64,000 nucleotides of DNA from Brachyhypopomus gauderio. Taxonomy: Eukaryota > Chordata > Actinopteri > Gymnotiformes > Hypopomidae. Every line of letters begins with the position of its first letter. The stretch's first letter is position 1. A program made the translations under genes and the position numbers. Positions 11,735 to 22,599 of the stretch are shown here, one piece after another. The notes under the pieces were generated by a model. It saw nothing but the letters and a program-made list of their open reading frames with translations. It had not been told where the DNA came from and did not search any database. The stretch spans positions 558,001 to 622,000 of the forward strand of contig NW_027506917.1 of the NCBI RefSeq assembly GCF_052324685.1, written 5' to 3'.

Positions 11735-14700
11735 ATGAGTTTTTACCCCTGCAGAATTGACCAGCCAAGGCCTGGGCAGGAACAAAACAACTTCATAGAC
11801 ACACCAGGTTGTACCACTCATGGTGAGAAAAATACATTTTCATATACTGTACATAATTTTATACTTCTATGTAAGACAGTATATTTAGTTCTTATGAGTA
11901 TGGATTTCCATAGGCTTATTCATAATAATAAAAAATTAAATATACACATTTATGTAGTAGGTTTCTAAGGTTCAGAAAAATAACATGTATATTTATTCTA
12001 TTGATGACTGTCAAGCTCTTTATTTCATGTGTACAGGATAATATAATTAATGGAGCATGGGTTATTTCTTTGATTTCTTTGACTCAATTTTCATAAATCC
12101 CACCATGTGTTAACATTGTCCATGTGGCCATGAATAAAGCAAATAAAAATAAACATTTTTAAAAAGAAACAGATTTCTAACATCACAAATTCTTAAGCAT
12201 TCTCCCCACATTCTAATGACATCACATGGCACCATAGCCCTTCTTATAATTACTTGTTCATTGGGAAACACTTACAAGGCATTTGAGCCTCACTGTGAGG
12301 CGTGCTGGGGTTCACTTTACCTGCTGTGGGATTTTCAGGTGTGTCCTACAACCCCCAAGAGCCAGTGATCCACGGCGGAAGTACGGCCGGACCCTCAAAT
12401 GTCAGCCATGTTAGCATGCCTGTAGAAGGACCATCTATATGGGACATCCACCAGCCCACAGGTCCACTCCACACTGGTACTGTGTAACACTGAAGATTAC
12501 ATGCATATTCAACAAACCAAACAACCATGCATGATAAAGTAGAAAAAAAACATTTATTTGATTGTAAGGTCTGGCAGAGGTGCAGAACCATCAGCTTTCT
12601 GCACATGACCTGACCAGTAAAACATCAGTTTTATCAGAAAATGAGACATCACATAGTCTTCAACATTGTAATGAATTCACATGGCACTGTAGCCCTTCTT
12701 ATAGACCTGATGATCGTAACAGTACACGCTCATGCATCCTCTGTGCCCTGGGTTGGTGTTTTGCATTTAGGCCCTGACATGGAGAGGCAGAGACACCTTG
12801 CTCAACCCCATGTTCAAGGCGAGGTTCTGAGGCAGATCCTCTTCTTTCATATAGACATTGATAAGATATTTTTACTAGGCACGCGTACTGTTTTTACAAA
12901 CATTTGTGAATGGGTCACTCTCAGGAGCTCAGTGCTTTCCAGCGTGGAACTGTGACAATATGCCACCTGTGCGACAAATCCAGTCATGAAATTTCCTTGC
13001 TCCTAAACATTCGACAGTCAGCTGTATTATAAGGGAATGTGAATAACAACAACTCAGCCATGACTGCCAAGTGACCATGACTGCATATTTGTATTATGAA
13101 ACATGTGGACAGTATTTATTAGAAACAGGGGAAGACAAATGAACGAACCAGATGGACCAGAGGAAGACAAATGAATTTGAATGTATTTCATTTTCCATTC
13201 ATTACTTTGCTGTGATATGTTTGGTGTAGAGTAGAGCACTTTAGAGTGGGCACCTTGACGACCCACATACAGTGTGGGTGTACTGTGACACTCGTTATCT
13301 GCTAGGCGGGTGTGTTTAGTCTAAGGTGATAATGCTTCGAATCATTGTATTACCAGCATAGTATAATACTGATAATACGGGTAATATTGATAATATGGAT
13401 TACAGATGTCATTTTTCACTATTTTAGTACACCCCCAAACAATCTATACAAAACATTGTCATGCTGCTTTGCTGGCTTCTGATACCTCATCTGGACTGCT
13501 GCCAAAGCATATATCTATTAATCTTTGTAATCTATATAACATGGCTTATTTAAATATTGGGTATCACCTGGCCAGTTTTAAACAGTGGCATGCAGCAGCA
13601 GTCTGTGTAATATAAGGAGTTTGTGCTTTGTACCCACTTCTGTGGGCAAGGACATTGTGAGCTTACAAGCAAGACTAGACTTGAATGTTTTATTGCAGTC
13701 AGTTGATTGTGCCGGACCTCCGTGAAAAAATATTTTGTTTTCTTTTTTAGACACTCGGCACTCCGTGTCCACTTTTCTTTTCTTTTCTTTGCTCCTCTCA
13801 TTTTTACCGAAGGGCAAAACGGCAGCAGGAAAGTTACACTCCAACGGAGGTCAATGTGTCTGGATTAATGCGCCATCTATTGGGGAAACGATGGTATTGC
13901 AGATGAAAGGGTGAAAAGGGGAAAATGACGTTCTTACTATCATTTAGACAGGTTTGGCGGGTCGGATTAAAAAGCCTAAGGGGCCGTAGTTTGCCCGTGT
14001 ATGGCCTATACCAGGGGTAATCAATTAAATCTTTCCGCGGTCCATTTTTGGCAGATAGCTCAGACCTTAGGTCCGGGTCCGCGGGTGGCGAACGAAAGTT
14101 GTTGAGCGGGGGGGGGGGGGGGGGGGGGGGGGGGTCGAACGTAACACTCAAATGTGTGGTGAACGTAACACTCGTCTGAAAATAAAATTAAAATTTAGTC
14201 TCCCGTTAAAATTTTTTTGCCATTTGGGTCCGTATCCAGTTAATCAGGAATGTGATTGGGTCCGGACAGACCGGAATTACTACTACAAATAACGATACAC
14301 ACACTATATTTGCTCATATATATAATTCTCAGATATAATTATCGGGTGTGTTAGTAATGAAAGGCGTGGGAGTTTAAAATAAACTCTAGCTTCCGAACAA
14401 AGGCCTTATTCAACAAAATTCCACACTAGAGCCAACGGATGGGACTATTAACTTTTTTTAATCCACCTCGCAAGTAGGAGCAATCCACCGAACACAATGC
14501 GAGCTGTAATCTCGCCACTCCACAAAACACAAACCCCCCAAATGTCAAAATAAAAGACCCCCAATATAAATGATGCATTAACACAAAATGGTCTCTAAAA
14601 TTACAACTAAAATAACTAAAAGAAAGATGAAATTGTATTTACAGTGCATATAGTACATATACATTTTCTTCAAGCACACGAGTTACATTTTCTTCAAAGA

Positions 14701-17117
14701 AATGATTTAGAAATGATTGAGGATGAGAAAGAGAGGATGCTCACATTTAAAATTATAATTGCAGAAAAACATGGGGAAACAGCAGTGATTAAGATTTCAA
14801 CTAGCATTTCTATTTCAATTAAATTTATTTGTATTTGATTATATTCTGTTTGAAATGTGGAATGTTTTTTTTTTACTTGTATAATTCAGATGTGTCAACC
14901 ATTCGCTAATGTTAAAATAATCCTAACGTTACTTAAAGGTTACATAAACATTGTGTTCTCTTCATTTTAGCTGAGCGCAAGGTGAGCAGAAGCTGCAAGT
15001 TGTCTGCAAAGCGAGGGCGAGAAGAGGAACCTCTGAGGCGGAGTAGGAAGAGGAAAGGGGATGCTCCTCAAGACTTGACACCCCACCCCATGGAGACACG
15101 GGCAAAGAAGAAGAAGAGAGAGAAGAGAGAGGAGGAGTGCAAAGGTCTGTCTAGAGTAACACCCTCAACACTACCAGCATTTTACACCTGCTGAATTTTT
15201 TTTTGACTGAATCTTATGTTATACAATGATGTAACTTTTTTTTGTTTCATGTAGTGAGCTTCAACTCACGCTACACTGTGGGGGATCTCCTGGGCACAGG
15301 AGGATACGGCTCAGTGTATGCAGGAGTCCGCAAGGCTGATGGAAAACAGGTGAGCATAAGCACACAATACAAGAATGATTGTGGGACTTAATTTCTGTTT
15401 TAGATTGTGATTAGAACTTTGAAAGGAGCTATGAGTTTTCCCTAGAGAGCCTTTGTTATTCACATGGCAATCAAGTGGTCAAATCTAATGTGCCTTGACC
15501 TTTTTCCACTTTTTGAACACAAAGATCCTGATTATACAATGTGATAAGCTTGACAATCTGTGGATGAGTATTTATCAGACTCCAGATTTATGAGTTACAT
15601 GAGAAGCTGTGGCTACCATCTGCAAGCCCTTAGATATATGTTAAATGTACTGACTGTTTTGTGTAAACAACTTCACTTGCTGTGTTTTTTATGTGACCAG
15701 ATCGCCATTAAATTTGTGCCGAAGCATCACACAGAACGGTTCATCACTGTTGTAAGTTCAATATCTTTACTTATGTAATATTGCAACAATGTCTGGAACT
15801 TTTTAGATGGGTAAAACTGCAAAGGGACTATAAACGCAAAGCTGTTAATATTCCATTCAGTGACTCCTCCCAACACGAATGGAAAACAGTTCACTTTTTA
15901 GATTCAGGTTTCATTTAATGATTGGTACCAATCCAGATCCCTTTCATGTTAACCTGCTAACCATAATTCCACTATAAAACTTCAAACCCATACTAACCAT
16001 GTGTTCCCTAATTTTAGCCCGGCGAAACTTGCAGTCTCCCCCTAGAGGTGGCTTTAATGGAGATGGTGTGCAAGCCACCTCGTTGTCAGCATATTGTGGA
16101 GCTGCTAGAATGGTTTGATTGCGACTGCTTCATCTTGATTCTGGAGCGACCCATCCCCTGCATGGACCTGTTTGATTTCTTGGACTTGCACCAATACCAA
16201 CTACCTGAGCCACTGGCACGATTGATCATGCGTCAGGTGGTTCAGGCTGTCCTTCACTGCCGTGACCGTGGAGTTCTGCATAGAGACGTCAAGGAAGAAA
16301 ACCTTCTGGTCAACACAGACACCCTTGACGTCAAGTTGATCGACTTTGGTTGTGGCGATCTGCTTAAGACCGGACCCTACAGGCGCTTTGAAGGTTATTC
16401 ACCATAGGAATTAAATGTGCACCTCAAGTTAAAAAATGGGATCAAATTAGAGACTATTATAAACTTGTTATTTTGTTACTGATGATTCTCTCGTTGTCTC
16501 AGGCACCAAGGTATACCGCCCACCTGAATGGCTGATTGACAGGATGTATGAGGGCCGTCAAGCCACCATCTGGAGTCTGGGTGTGCTCCTCTACAGCATT
16601 ATCTGTGGAGATGTGCCCTTTGAGAATGAGGAGGACATTGTTGAGGCAGACCTCTGCTTCAAGGGAAACCCATCCAGAGGTGAAAAGGCAGAAGCATCTT
16701 CAAGATAACTAGAAATTCTAAATTGTAAAATGATCATTTATGTAATTATTTCATCTGGTAATGTAATACACAACCACAGATTGATAAAATGTACTAATGA
16801 AGAATGGAGAATTGGCAATACAACATTTTGTAACCGTCTTAAAATTATTAAAAAAGACTTGTTCAGTCTTTTTAGTTTTTGTTAGTGATGAAGGTTTCTG
16901 TACAGTTCTGTCATTTAAAAACTTTGAATAAGCCATTAGAACAGTCAGATCAGAGGTTTCAGATGGTAACTGATTTTCTTTCTCAACTAATCCCGTTGCT
17001 ACACACACAGACTGCCGCCATCTGCTAACATGGTGTCTGCAAAAGGACCCTGAAAAACGTCCTGTGCTCGAGGATGTTCTGGCACATCAGTGGTTTTCAG
17101 AAGGTCTTCAGAACTAA
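11735..17117 (+). CDS. PIM-like serine/threonine protein kinase (8 exons, 401 aa)
   Basis: Inferred exons: 11735-11822, 12339-12476, 14971-15144, 15255-15349, 15701-15751, 16018-16393, 16503-16679 and 17011-17117 (TAA). All junctions are GT/AG, all phases match, and the total is 402 codons including the stop. The N-terminal 130 residues are unrecognised and include a very basic stretch ('RSRKRKGDAP', 'RAKKKKREKREE') that could act as a nuclear signal. The kinase domain has the Gly loop 'LGTGGYGSVYAG' (about 147-158), 'IAIK' (Lys169), alpha-C Glu192, the PIM-type proline hinge 'LERPIPCMDLFDF', 'HRDVKEEN' (Asp272, Lys274, Asn277), 'DFG' (Asp291), 'PPEW', 'ATIWSLGVLLYS' and 'CGDVPFE'. All catalytic residues are present, so activity is plausible. 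PIM kinases are constitutively active survival and growth kinases. Zebrafish has a very large PIM-related family (pimr), and this gene fits that type better than PIM1-3. The first two exons rest on phase and splice sites only. Confidence 0.88.
12771..12885 (+). other. Possible alternative or dead duplicate exon in the PIM-like gene
   Basis: A good acceptor (ttgcatttag) at 12761-12770 opens a frame in the same phase as exon 2 ('GPDMERQRHLAQPHVQGE'). The intron sequence before it (taatgaattcacatggcac...) nearly repeats that before exon 2 (taatgacatcacatggcac...), so this looks like a tandem duplicate of the exon 2 region. I see no strong donor in the required phase. The gene reads correctly without it, so it may be a decayed or alternative exon. 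The end is approximate. Confidence 0.35.
14010..14300. mobile_element. hAT-type repeat fragment with a 27-G tract
   Basis: 'caggggtaatcaattaaat' resembles a hAT end. The segment cgaacgaaagttgttgag followed by poly-G also occurs, reverse-complemented, at about 30784-30825. That makes this a dispersed family. The run of 27 G at 14108-14134 lies in the intron between exons 2 and 3 of the PIM-like gene. Confidence 0.55.
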
Positions 17118-18180
17118 GTCAGGTTAGTAAATGGAACTGGGCATGAGACTAGAGGACAGCCACCAAATTACATAGTCTGGGCCACTGATATTGAGTAATA
17201 AGCAAGGTGCAATGTAATATTGGATGAGCTTATCAAGTTGTTGCTTATGGACCAGAATAATCTGGGGTCAGGCATAGTGTACTATATAACAATTGAATGC
17301 TCTAAGTGGTATATGCTTATATGTAGTACTTTATTATTCAAAAATGCAATTTAGGATTGTTCTATCTGTACTGTTCCTCTATTTATTCTGAGTTCTAAAT
17401 GGGTTTTTCCCCCCTATTCCATAGATTCAGTTTTGAGGGCAGCAGACGGAGGCAGTAAAGGTGTGCCAAACACACTAGCTCCCCTAATGATGCCTTGCTG
17501 GCTGTGTCAGGGCTGGCTTGGATGCCACACCTTCTACCTCCATAAGAGGCACCGAGTCAGTCCTAGTGCATTCCCGTGTGAATGTTTCTCTCCACCTTAC
17601 TCTCTTTCTCTTGTTCTCTCTCTCTACCTTTTACTTTTACTTATTCGAGTATCTACCTCCTGCGCCACTTCTGGCCCATCTCAAGTTTTCCTCCAGTCTT
17701 ATCTCTTCCTGTCAGTTACTCTTTTATTTTGGGAAGGGTTTTGTTTTGTTGCGGCGTTCGCCTGTTGCCGGTCACTTCCCCTGGCGTCCTTGGTTTCGTT
17801 TTACGCGTTGAGTTTCTTCCGCGTTCTTTCAGTTGCCTTTGTTATTTTCCTCCCGTGTCTATACGGTTTAGTTTAGCCTTTTCACATGTTGAGTATTCCA
17901 CGTTGTTTTCCATTCTACGGTTGTGCTTTATTTTTACGCGTTGAGTTTTCCGCATCCTTTTGAGTTTCGTTTTGCCACTGCAAAGCAAAATGCATAGTGG
18001 TTTTATGCTGTGCTTTCTGTTTGTTTGCGTGTGTTTTATTTCATACACACAGTCCCAGTGATAAGCATTCATCCTTATTGGTTTCTAACGGCATTTGGGT
18101 TCAATTCTCCCTTCATATACGGTGTGTACCAGTCTGTACACTACGGTGGCCGTGAAGTGCCAACCACAATGATACTTACT
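17118..18180. other. 3' flank of the PIM-like gene; CT-rich stretch without a gene
   Basis: The first part may be 3' untranslated sequence. About 17580-17950 is pyrimidine-rich, so several plus-strand frames stay open, but their codons are only Leu/Ser/Phe/Pro-rich. A motif like tttacgcgttgagttt recurs at about 17797, 17877 and 17931, which suggests an old repetitive element. No protein family is recognisable. Confidence 0.5.
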
Positions 18181-18355
18181 AAGCACAATTACAAATGACA
18201 AAAACACAATGTCATTAACAAAAACACAATGACATTAACTAAACACAATTACAAATTACAAAAACCCAACGACATTAACAAAATCACAACATTAACTAAG
18301 CCCAATTACAAATTACAAAAACACAACAACATTAACAAAAACACGACATTAACAA
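18181..18355. repeat. 58-60-bp tandem repeat, 3 copies
   Basis: The unit begins cacaattacaaat and continues tacaaaaacacaa...cattaac. Starts at about 18184, 18244 and 18302 give three copies with small length changes. Confidence 0.85.
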
Positions 18356-18680
18356 ACCGGAAAAGGTAGGTCCCAGTGGGAAAGCCTGGGAAATCGTTGA
18401 TTGGACAACGCCACAACCCTGTGGTCCCTGATCCGTACACTCTGCCCGATCCGTACCGAGCATGCGTGAGAAAATGTGCGCATGCGTGTTGCGATTGGCC
18501 CAGGGACGTATCGGGCAGATATTTTGCGCATGCGTTAACACTTTACGACACTACTGCTACATTTTACGACACCTTTGTAAACTGTTTAAAATAATAACAA
18601 TAGTAATAATAATAATTAAATAATAATAGTAATATAAATAATAATATAAATTATTATAATTGTAACTGCGGATATATACA
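18356..18680. other. Intergenic, no gene
   Basis: Contains a short imperfect inverted pair (ctgcccgatccgt near 18439 and acgtatcgggcag near 18506), several gcgcatgcgt motifs and an ATA-rich tract. No coding content is seen. Confidence 0.4.
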
Positions 18681-18682
18681 TA

Positions 18683-20336
18683 CAGTTAGGGCCAGAAATA
18701 TTTGGACAGTGACACAATTTTCGCGAGTTGGGCTCTGCATGCCACCACATTGGATTTGAAATGAAACCTCTACAACAAAATTCAAGTGCAGATTGTAACG
18801 TTTAATTTGAAGGGTTGAACAAAAATATCTGATAGAAAATGTAGGAATTGTACACATTTCTTTACAAACACTCCACATTTTAGGAGGTCAAAAGTAGTTG
18901 GACAAATAAACATAACCCAAACAAAAGATTTTTATTTTCAATATTTTGTTGCAAATCCTTTGGAGGCAATCACTGCCTTAAGTCTGGAACCCATGGACAT
19001 CACCAAACGCTGGGTTTCCTCCTTCTTAATGCTTTGCCAGGCCTTTACAGCCGCAGCCTTCAGGTCTTGCTAGTTTGTGGGTCTTTCCGTCTTAAGTCTG
19101 GATTTGAGCAAGTGAAATGCATGCTCAATTGGGTTAAGATCTGGTGATTGACTTGGCCATTGCAGAATGTTCCACTTTTTTGCACTCATGAACTCCTGGG
19201 TAGCTTTGGCTGTATGCTTGGGGTCATTGTCCATCTGTACTATGAAGCGCCGTCCGATCAACTTTGCAGCATTTGGCTGAATCTGGGCTGAAAGTATATC
19301 CCGGTACACTTCAGAATTCATCCGGCTACTCTTGTCTGCTGTTATGTCATCAATAAACACAAGTGACCCAGTGCCATTGAAAGCCATGCATGCCCATGCC
19401 ATCACGTTGCCTCCACCATGTTTTACAGAGGATGTGGTGTGCCTTGGATCATGTGCCGTTCCCTTTCTTCTCCAAACTTTTTTCTTCCCATCATTCTGGT
19501 ACAGGTTGATCTTTGTCTCATCTGTCCATAGAATACTTTTCCAGAACTGAGCTGGCTTCTTGAGGTGTTTTTCGGCAAATTTAACTCTGGCCTGTCTATT
19601 TTTGGAATTGATGAATGGTTTGCATCTAGATGTGAACCCTTTGTATTTACTTTCATGGAGTCTTCTCTTTACTGTTGACTTAGAGACAGATACACCTACT
19701 TCACTGAGAGTGTTCTGGACTTCAGTTGATGTTGTGAACGGGTTCTTCTTCACCAAAGAAAGTATGCGGCCATCATCCACCACTGTTGTCATCCGTGGAC
19801 GCCCAGGCCTTTTTGAGTTCCCAAGCTCACCAGTCAATTCCTTTTTTCTCAGAATGTACCTGACTGTTGATTTTGCTACTCCAAGCATGTCTGCTGTCTC
19901 TCTGATGGATTCTTTCTTTTTTTTCAGTCTCAGGATGTTCTGCTTCACCTCAATTGAGAGTTCCTTTGACCGCATGTTGTCTGGTCACAGCAACAGCTTC
20001 CAAATGCAAAACCACACACCTGGAATCAACCCCAGACCTTTTAACTACTTCATTGATTACAGGTTAACGAGGGAGACGCCTTCAGAGTTAATTGCAGCCC
20101 TTAGAGTCCATTGTCCAATTACTTTTGGTCCCTTGAAAAAGAGGAGGCTATGCATTACAGAGCTTTGATTCCTAAACCCTTTCTCCGATTTGGATGTGGA
20201 AACTCTCATATTGCAGCTGGGAGTGTGCACTTTCAGCCCATATTATATATATATAATTGTATTTCTGAACATGTTTTTGTAAACAGCTAAAATAAGAAAA
20301 CTTGTGTCACTGTCCAAATATTTCTGGCCCTAACTG
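18683..20336 (-). mobile_element. Tc1 element, 1,654 bp, nearly intact
   Basis: The inverted ends cagttagggccagaaatatt (continuing through 'tggacagtgacacaa') match at both termini and are flanked by TA (18681-18682 and 20337-20338). The interior holds one transposase frame with a single nonsense codon. This is the best preserved element in the window. Confidence 0.97.
18938..19975 (-). pseudogene. Tc1 transposase with one premature TAG
   Basis: The frame runs 345 codons from ATG at 19975 to TGA at 18938-18940, close to the usual length of about 340 aa. It is interrupted only by TAG at 19070-19072, where a CAG codon is likely ancestral, leaving 301 aa. The paired-like DNA-binding region is present ('ETADMLGVAKSTVRYILRK', 'SKRPGRPRMT'). 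The DD34E core shows 'LWTDETKINLYQNDGKKKVW', 'VQMDNDPKHTAK' and 'SPDLNPIEHAFHLLKSRL', so all three acidic residues lie before the stop. The stop removes about 44 C-terminal residues. Probably inactive or impaired, and probably a young copy given the single lesion. Confidence 0.93.
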
Positions 20337-20359
20337 TACATACACATACATTTTATATA

Positions 20360-22400
20360 TATAGTAGGGGTCTCAAAATCATCGTACCTGGGGGCCGCTG
20401 GAGGTAGAGTCTGGGTGAGGCTGGGCCGCATCAAATATTCCACAATAAAAGAACAATCCAATCTTCTCTAACTTAACTAACAATAATAACAATTCAGAAC
20501 ATGAACAGTTCTTCAGAACATTGGCTCCTCTTTCTTCCTCCTACTCCTTGCTACCAGAGACCTGGCAGCACTTCATCTTACACAGCTGAGCCACATCTGG
20601 CTTGAGGGAAGAAGCAACTGAGACCCTCAGTATGGCTTGAAGATGCTCATCAGTAAGTTTGGACCGGAACTTTGACTTATTAAAGTTCATGGTGGAGAAG
20701 AGCTTTTCACAGAGATAGGTACTTCCAAAAAGGCACATGGTCCGCTTGAACATCTTGGAAAGCTCAGGGAAGGTGGGGGGGCAATTCTCTCAAAAATTGT
20801 CCAAGGTTCTCTGCTTTTCCACTCACCTCCCTGAACTTGGCTTTGAGTTCAGAATTGCACTGCAGGTCAATTAGCTCCATTTGAAGCTCAGGAGGAGCAT
20901 CTTTCACACCGAAGGAGAAGGGATCAGCAAAAATGTTTTGAAGTCTGCAAACCTGTGATCAAATTCTTCTTGGAGCTTTACAATGGCATCAGCATACTTC
21001 TCACCACTGAATGGTGTGCCTGAATCCATGAGTGCCTTGCATGCTGGGAAATGGCAGAGGTTTGTCTGAGAAAGCTGGGCTTTTCACAACCCAAGTTTTG
21101 TGGAGAATGCTCTGATGTTGTCATAGGCAGCACTCACAAGCTGCCCCTGGCCTTGTAACTTCTTGTTCAGTACATTCAGCTCCAGTGTGATGTCAACCAG
21201 AAAAGCTAAGTCCATGATCAACTTGGGATCACTAAGTACAGGAACAGCCATCCCATCCTTCTCCATGAAGGCTTTCACTTCTGCTCTCAACTCAAAAAAC
21301 CTCTTCAAGACGTTTCCCCTGCTAAGCCAGCGTATCTCTGTGAAGTAGAGCACATCCTCATATGATGAGTCTATTTCCCCCAAAATGGAACTGACGGTGC
21401 TTCAAGCCCCTGGTTCTGATATGGTTGATGCATTTCACAACATCAAACATCACACTGTCAAACGTCAGGCATTTGCTGCAAAGGGCCTGCTGATGGATAA
21501 TGCAATGGAGAGCAATAGCCTCTTCCACACCTTCTTCCTCCAGTTTTCTTTGAACAAGTCCCACGAGTCCATTCTTCCTCCCTGTCGTTGATGGTGCTCT
21601 GTCGGTTGTTATTCCAGCAAAACTCTTCCATAGCAAGCCAGCATCCACAATGGCATCACACAGCTTCCGAAATATCTCCTGAGCAGTGGTCTGGCCATGC
21701 ATTGGAATCACTGTGAGCAACTCCTCCATTACTTCAAAACAACCGTCAACACCACGGACATAAATTGCTCTCATCAAGAGCAACAGAGTATGCATGGAAA
21801 TGTTAAGCTTTCTCACGCAGTTGATCATAAATGTTACCTGACAGATCAGAAATGCGCTCTGCCACTGTGTTGGCTGAAAGGCTGATGTTACTAAACTGAC
21901 CCCTTCTTTTCTGGACAGACTACTTGCAGCATTTAACATGCACTTTTTGATGAACTCGCCATCTTCGAATGGCTTTCCAGCCTTAGCAATCATCTCACTC
22001 ATCACGTAGCTAACTTCGACAACAGCATCACTCTCTTTGCTTGCCTTCTTGAAAAAATCTTGTTGCCGCACTAGACATGTTTTAAGCTTGGCGGCACAGC
22101 ACTTTCTCTCTTCTCCCTGATATTTTGCATATTCCTCAGCATGTTTAATTGTGTAATGACGTCTGATATTGTACTCCTTGTGCACAGCAACTTTATCTGA
22201 GCATATAAGACATGTCGGGATGCCCCTGAGCTCTACGAAAAAGTAGTCTATCTCCCACTTCTCCAGATATTGTCTGTGCTCATGGCTAACCTTTCTGTTC
22301 ACAGCAGGTTTTGAGAAAGACATGACATGAGCCGTAGAACAAGGCTCTTACTTAAACCTGGAGCCATAGAGGCAAAGAAGTAAATTTTACTTCAGTAAAT
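20360..22400 (-). mobile_element. hAT element (GTF2IRD2/Charlie-like), left-arm copy
   Basis: 'aggggtctcaaaatcatcgt' followed by 'gggggccgctgg' at about 20366 resembles a Charlie-type hAT end, and a broken transposase follows on the minus strand. The other terminus was not resolved. Much of this element is repeated in the inverted right arm at 37346-38897. Confidence 0.7.
20541..22323 (-). pseudogene. hAT transposase (GTF2IRD2/ZBED-like), dead
   Basis: The N-terminal part has a BED/SPIN-DOC-like zinc finger ('CLICSDKVAVHKEYNIRRHY', then 'KHAEEY'). 'DFFKKASKES', '[19 protein letters not shown]' and 'ALHCIIHQQALCSK' follow, as in the hAT-derived region of GTF2IRD2. The next parts are 'YFTEIRWLSRGNVLKRFFEL' (21383-21084) and, at 20753-20541, the hAT dimerisation region ('CLFGSTYLCEKLFSTMNFNK'). 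Lesions: a frameshift near 21370, a stop after 'STKLGL', a frameshift near 21905, and a 28-bp deletion near 21765 relative to the right arm. The first two are shared with the right-arm copy. Confidence 0.85.
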
Positions 22401-22599
22401 ATTATTTTATCTTAACCTAAATATAGTTAGTTCTGTAGGCCTCATCTCCAAAACCATCAGGCAGTAAAGAGTCTAGAAAAATTATCTCTTTCTCTGCTAC
22501 CAGTAAAACCTGCATTGGGCATATTTAAAAATGACCAGATAGGCAACTTATTATTTTGTTCTATCAGAATCAGAAAAGAATCTCTAAATATCTATCTTA

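Noticed and set aside
17433..17944. Three overlapping plus-strand frames of 97-147 codons
   Set aside because: The region is pyrimidine-rich, which removes stop codons. Composition is low-complexity Leu/Ser/Phe and there is no family match.
18181..18355. Regular repeats that could suggest a CRISPR-like array
   Set aside because: Units are contiguous tandem copies without unique spacers, in a eukaryotic context.
19560..20168. A 202-codon plus-strand frame
   Set aside because: It is the antisense of the Tc1 transposase gene.
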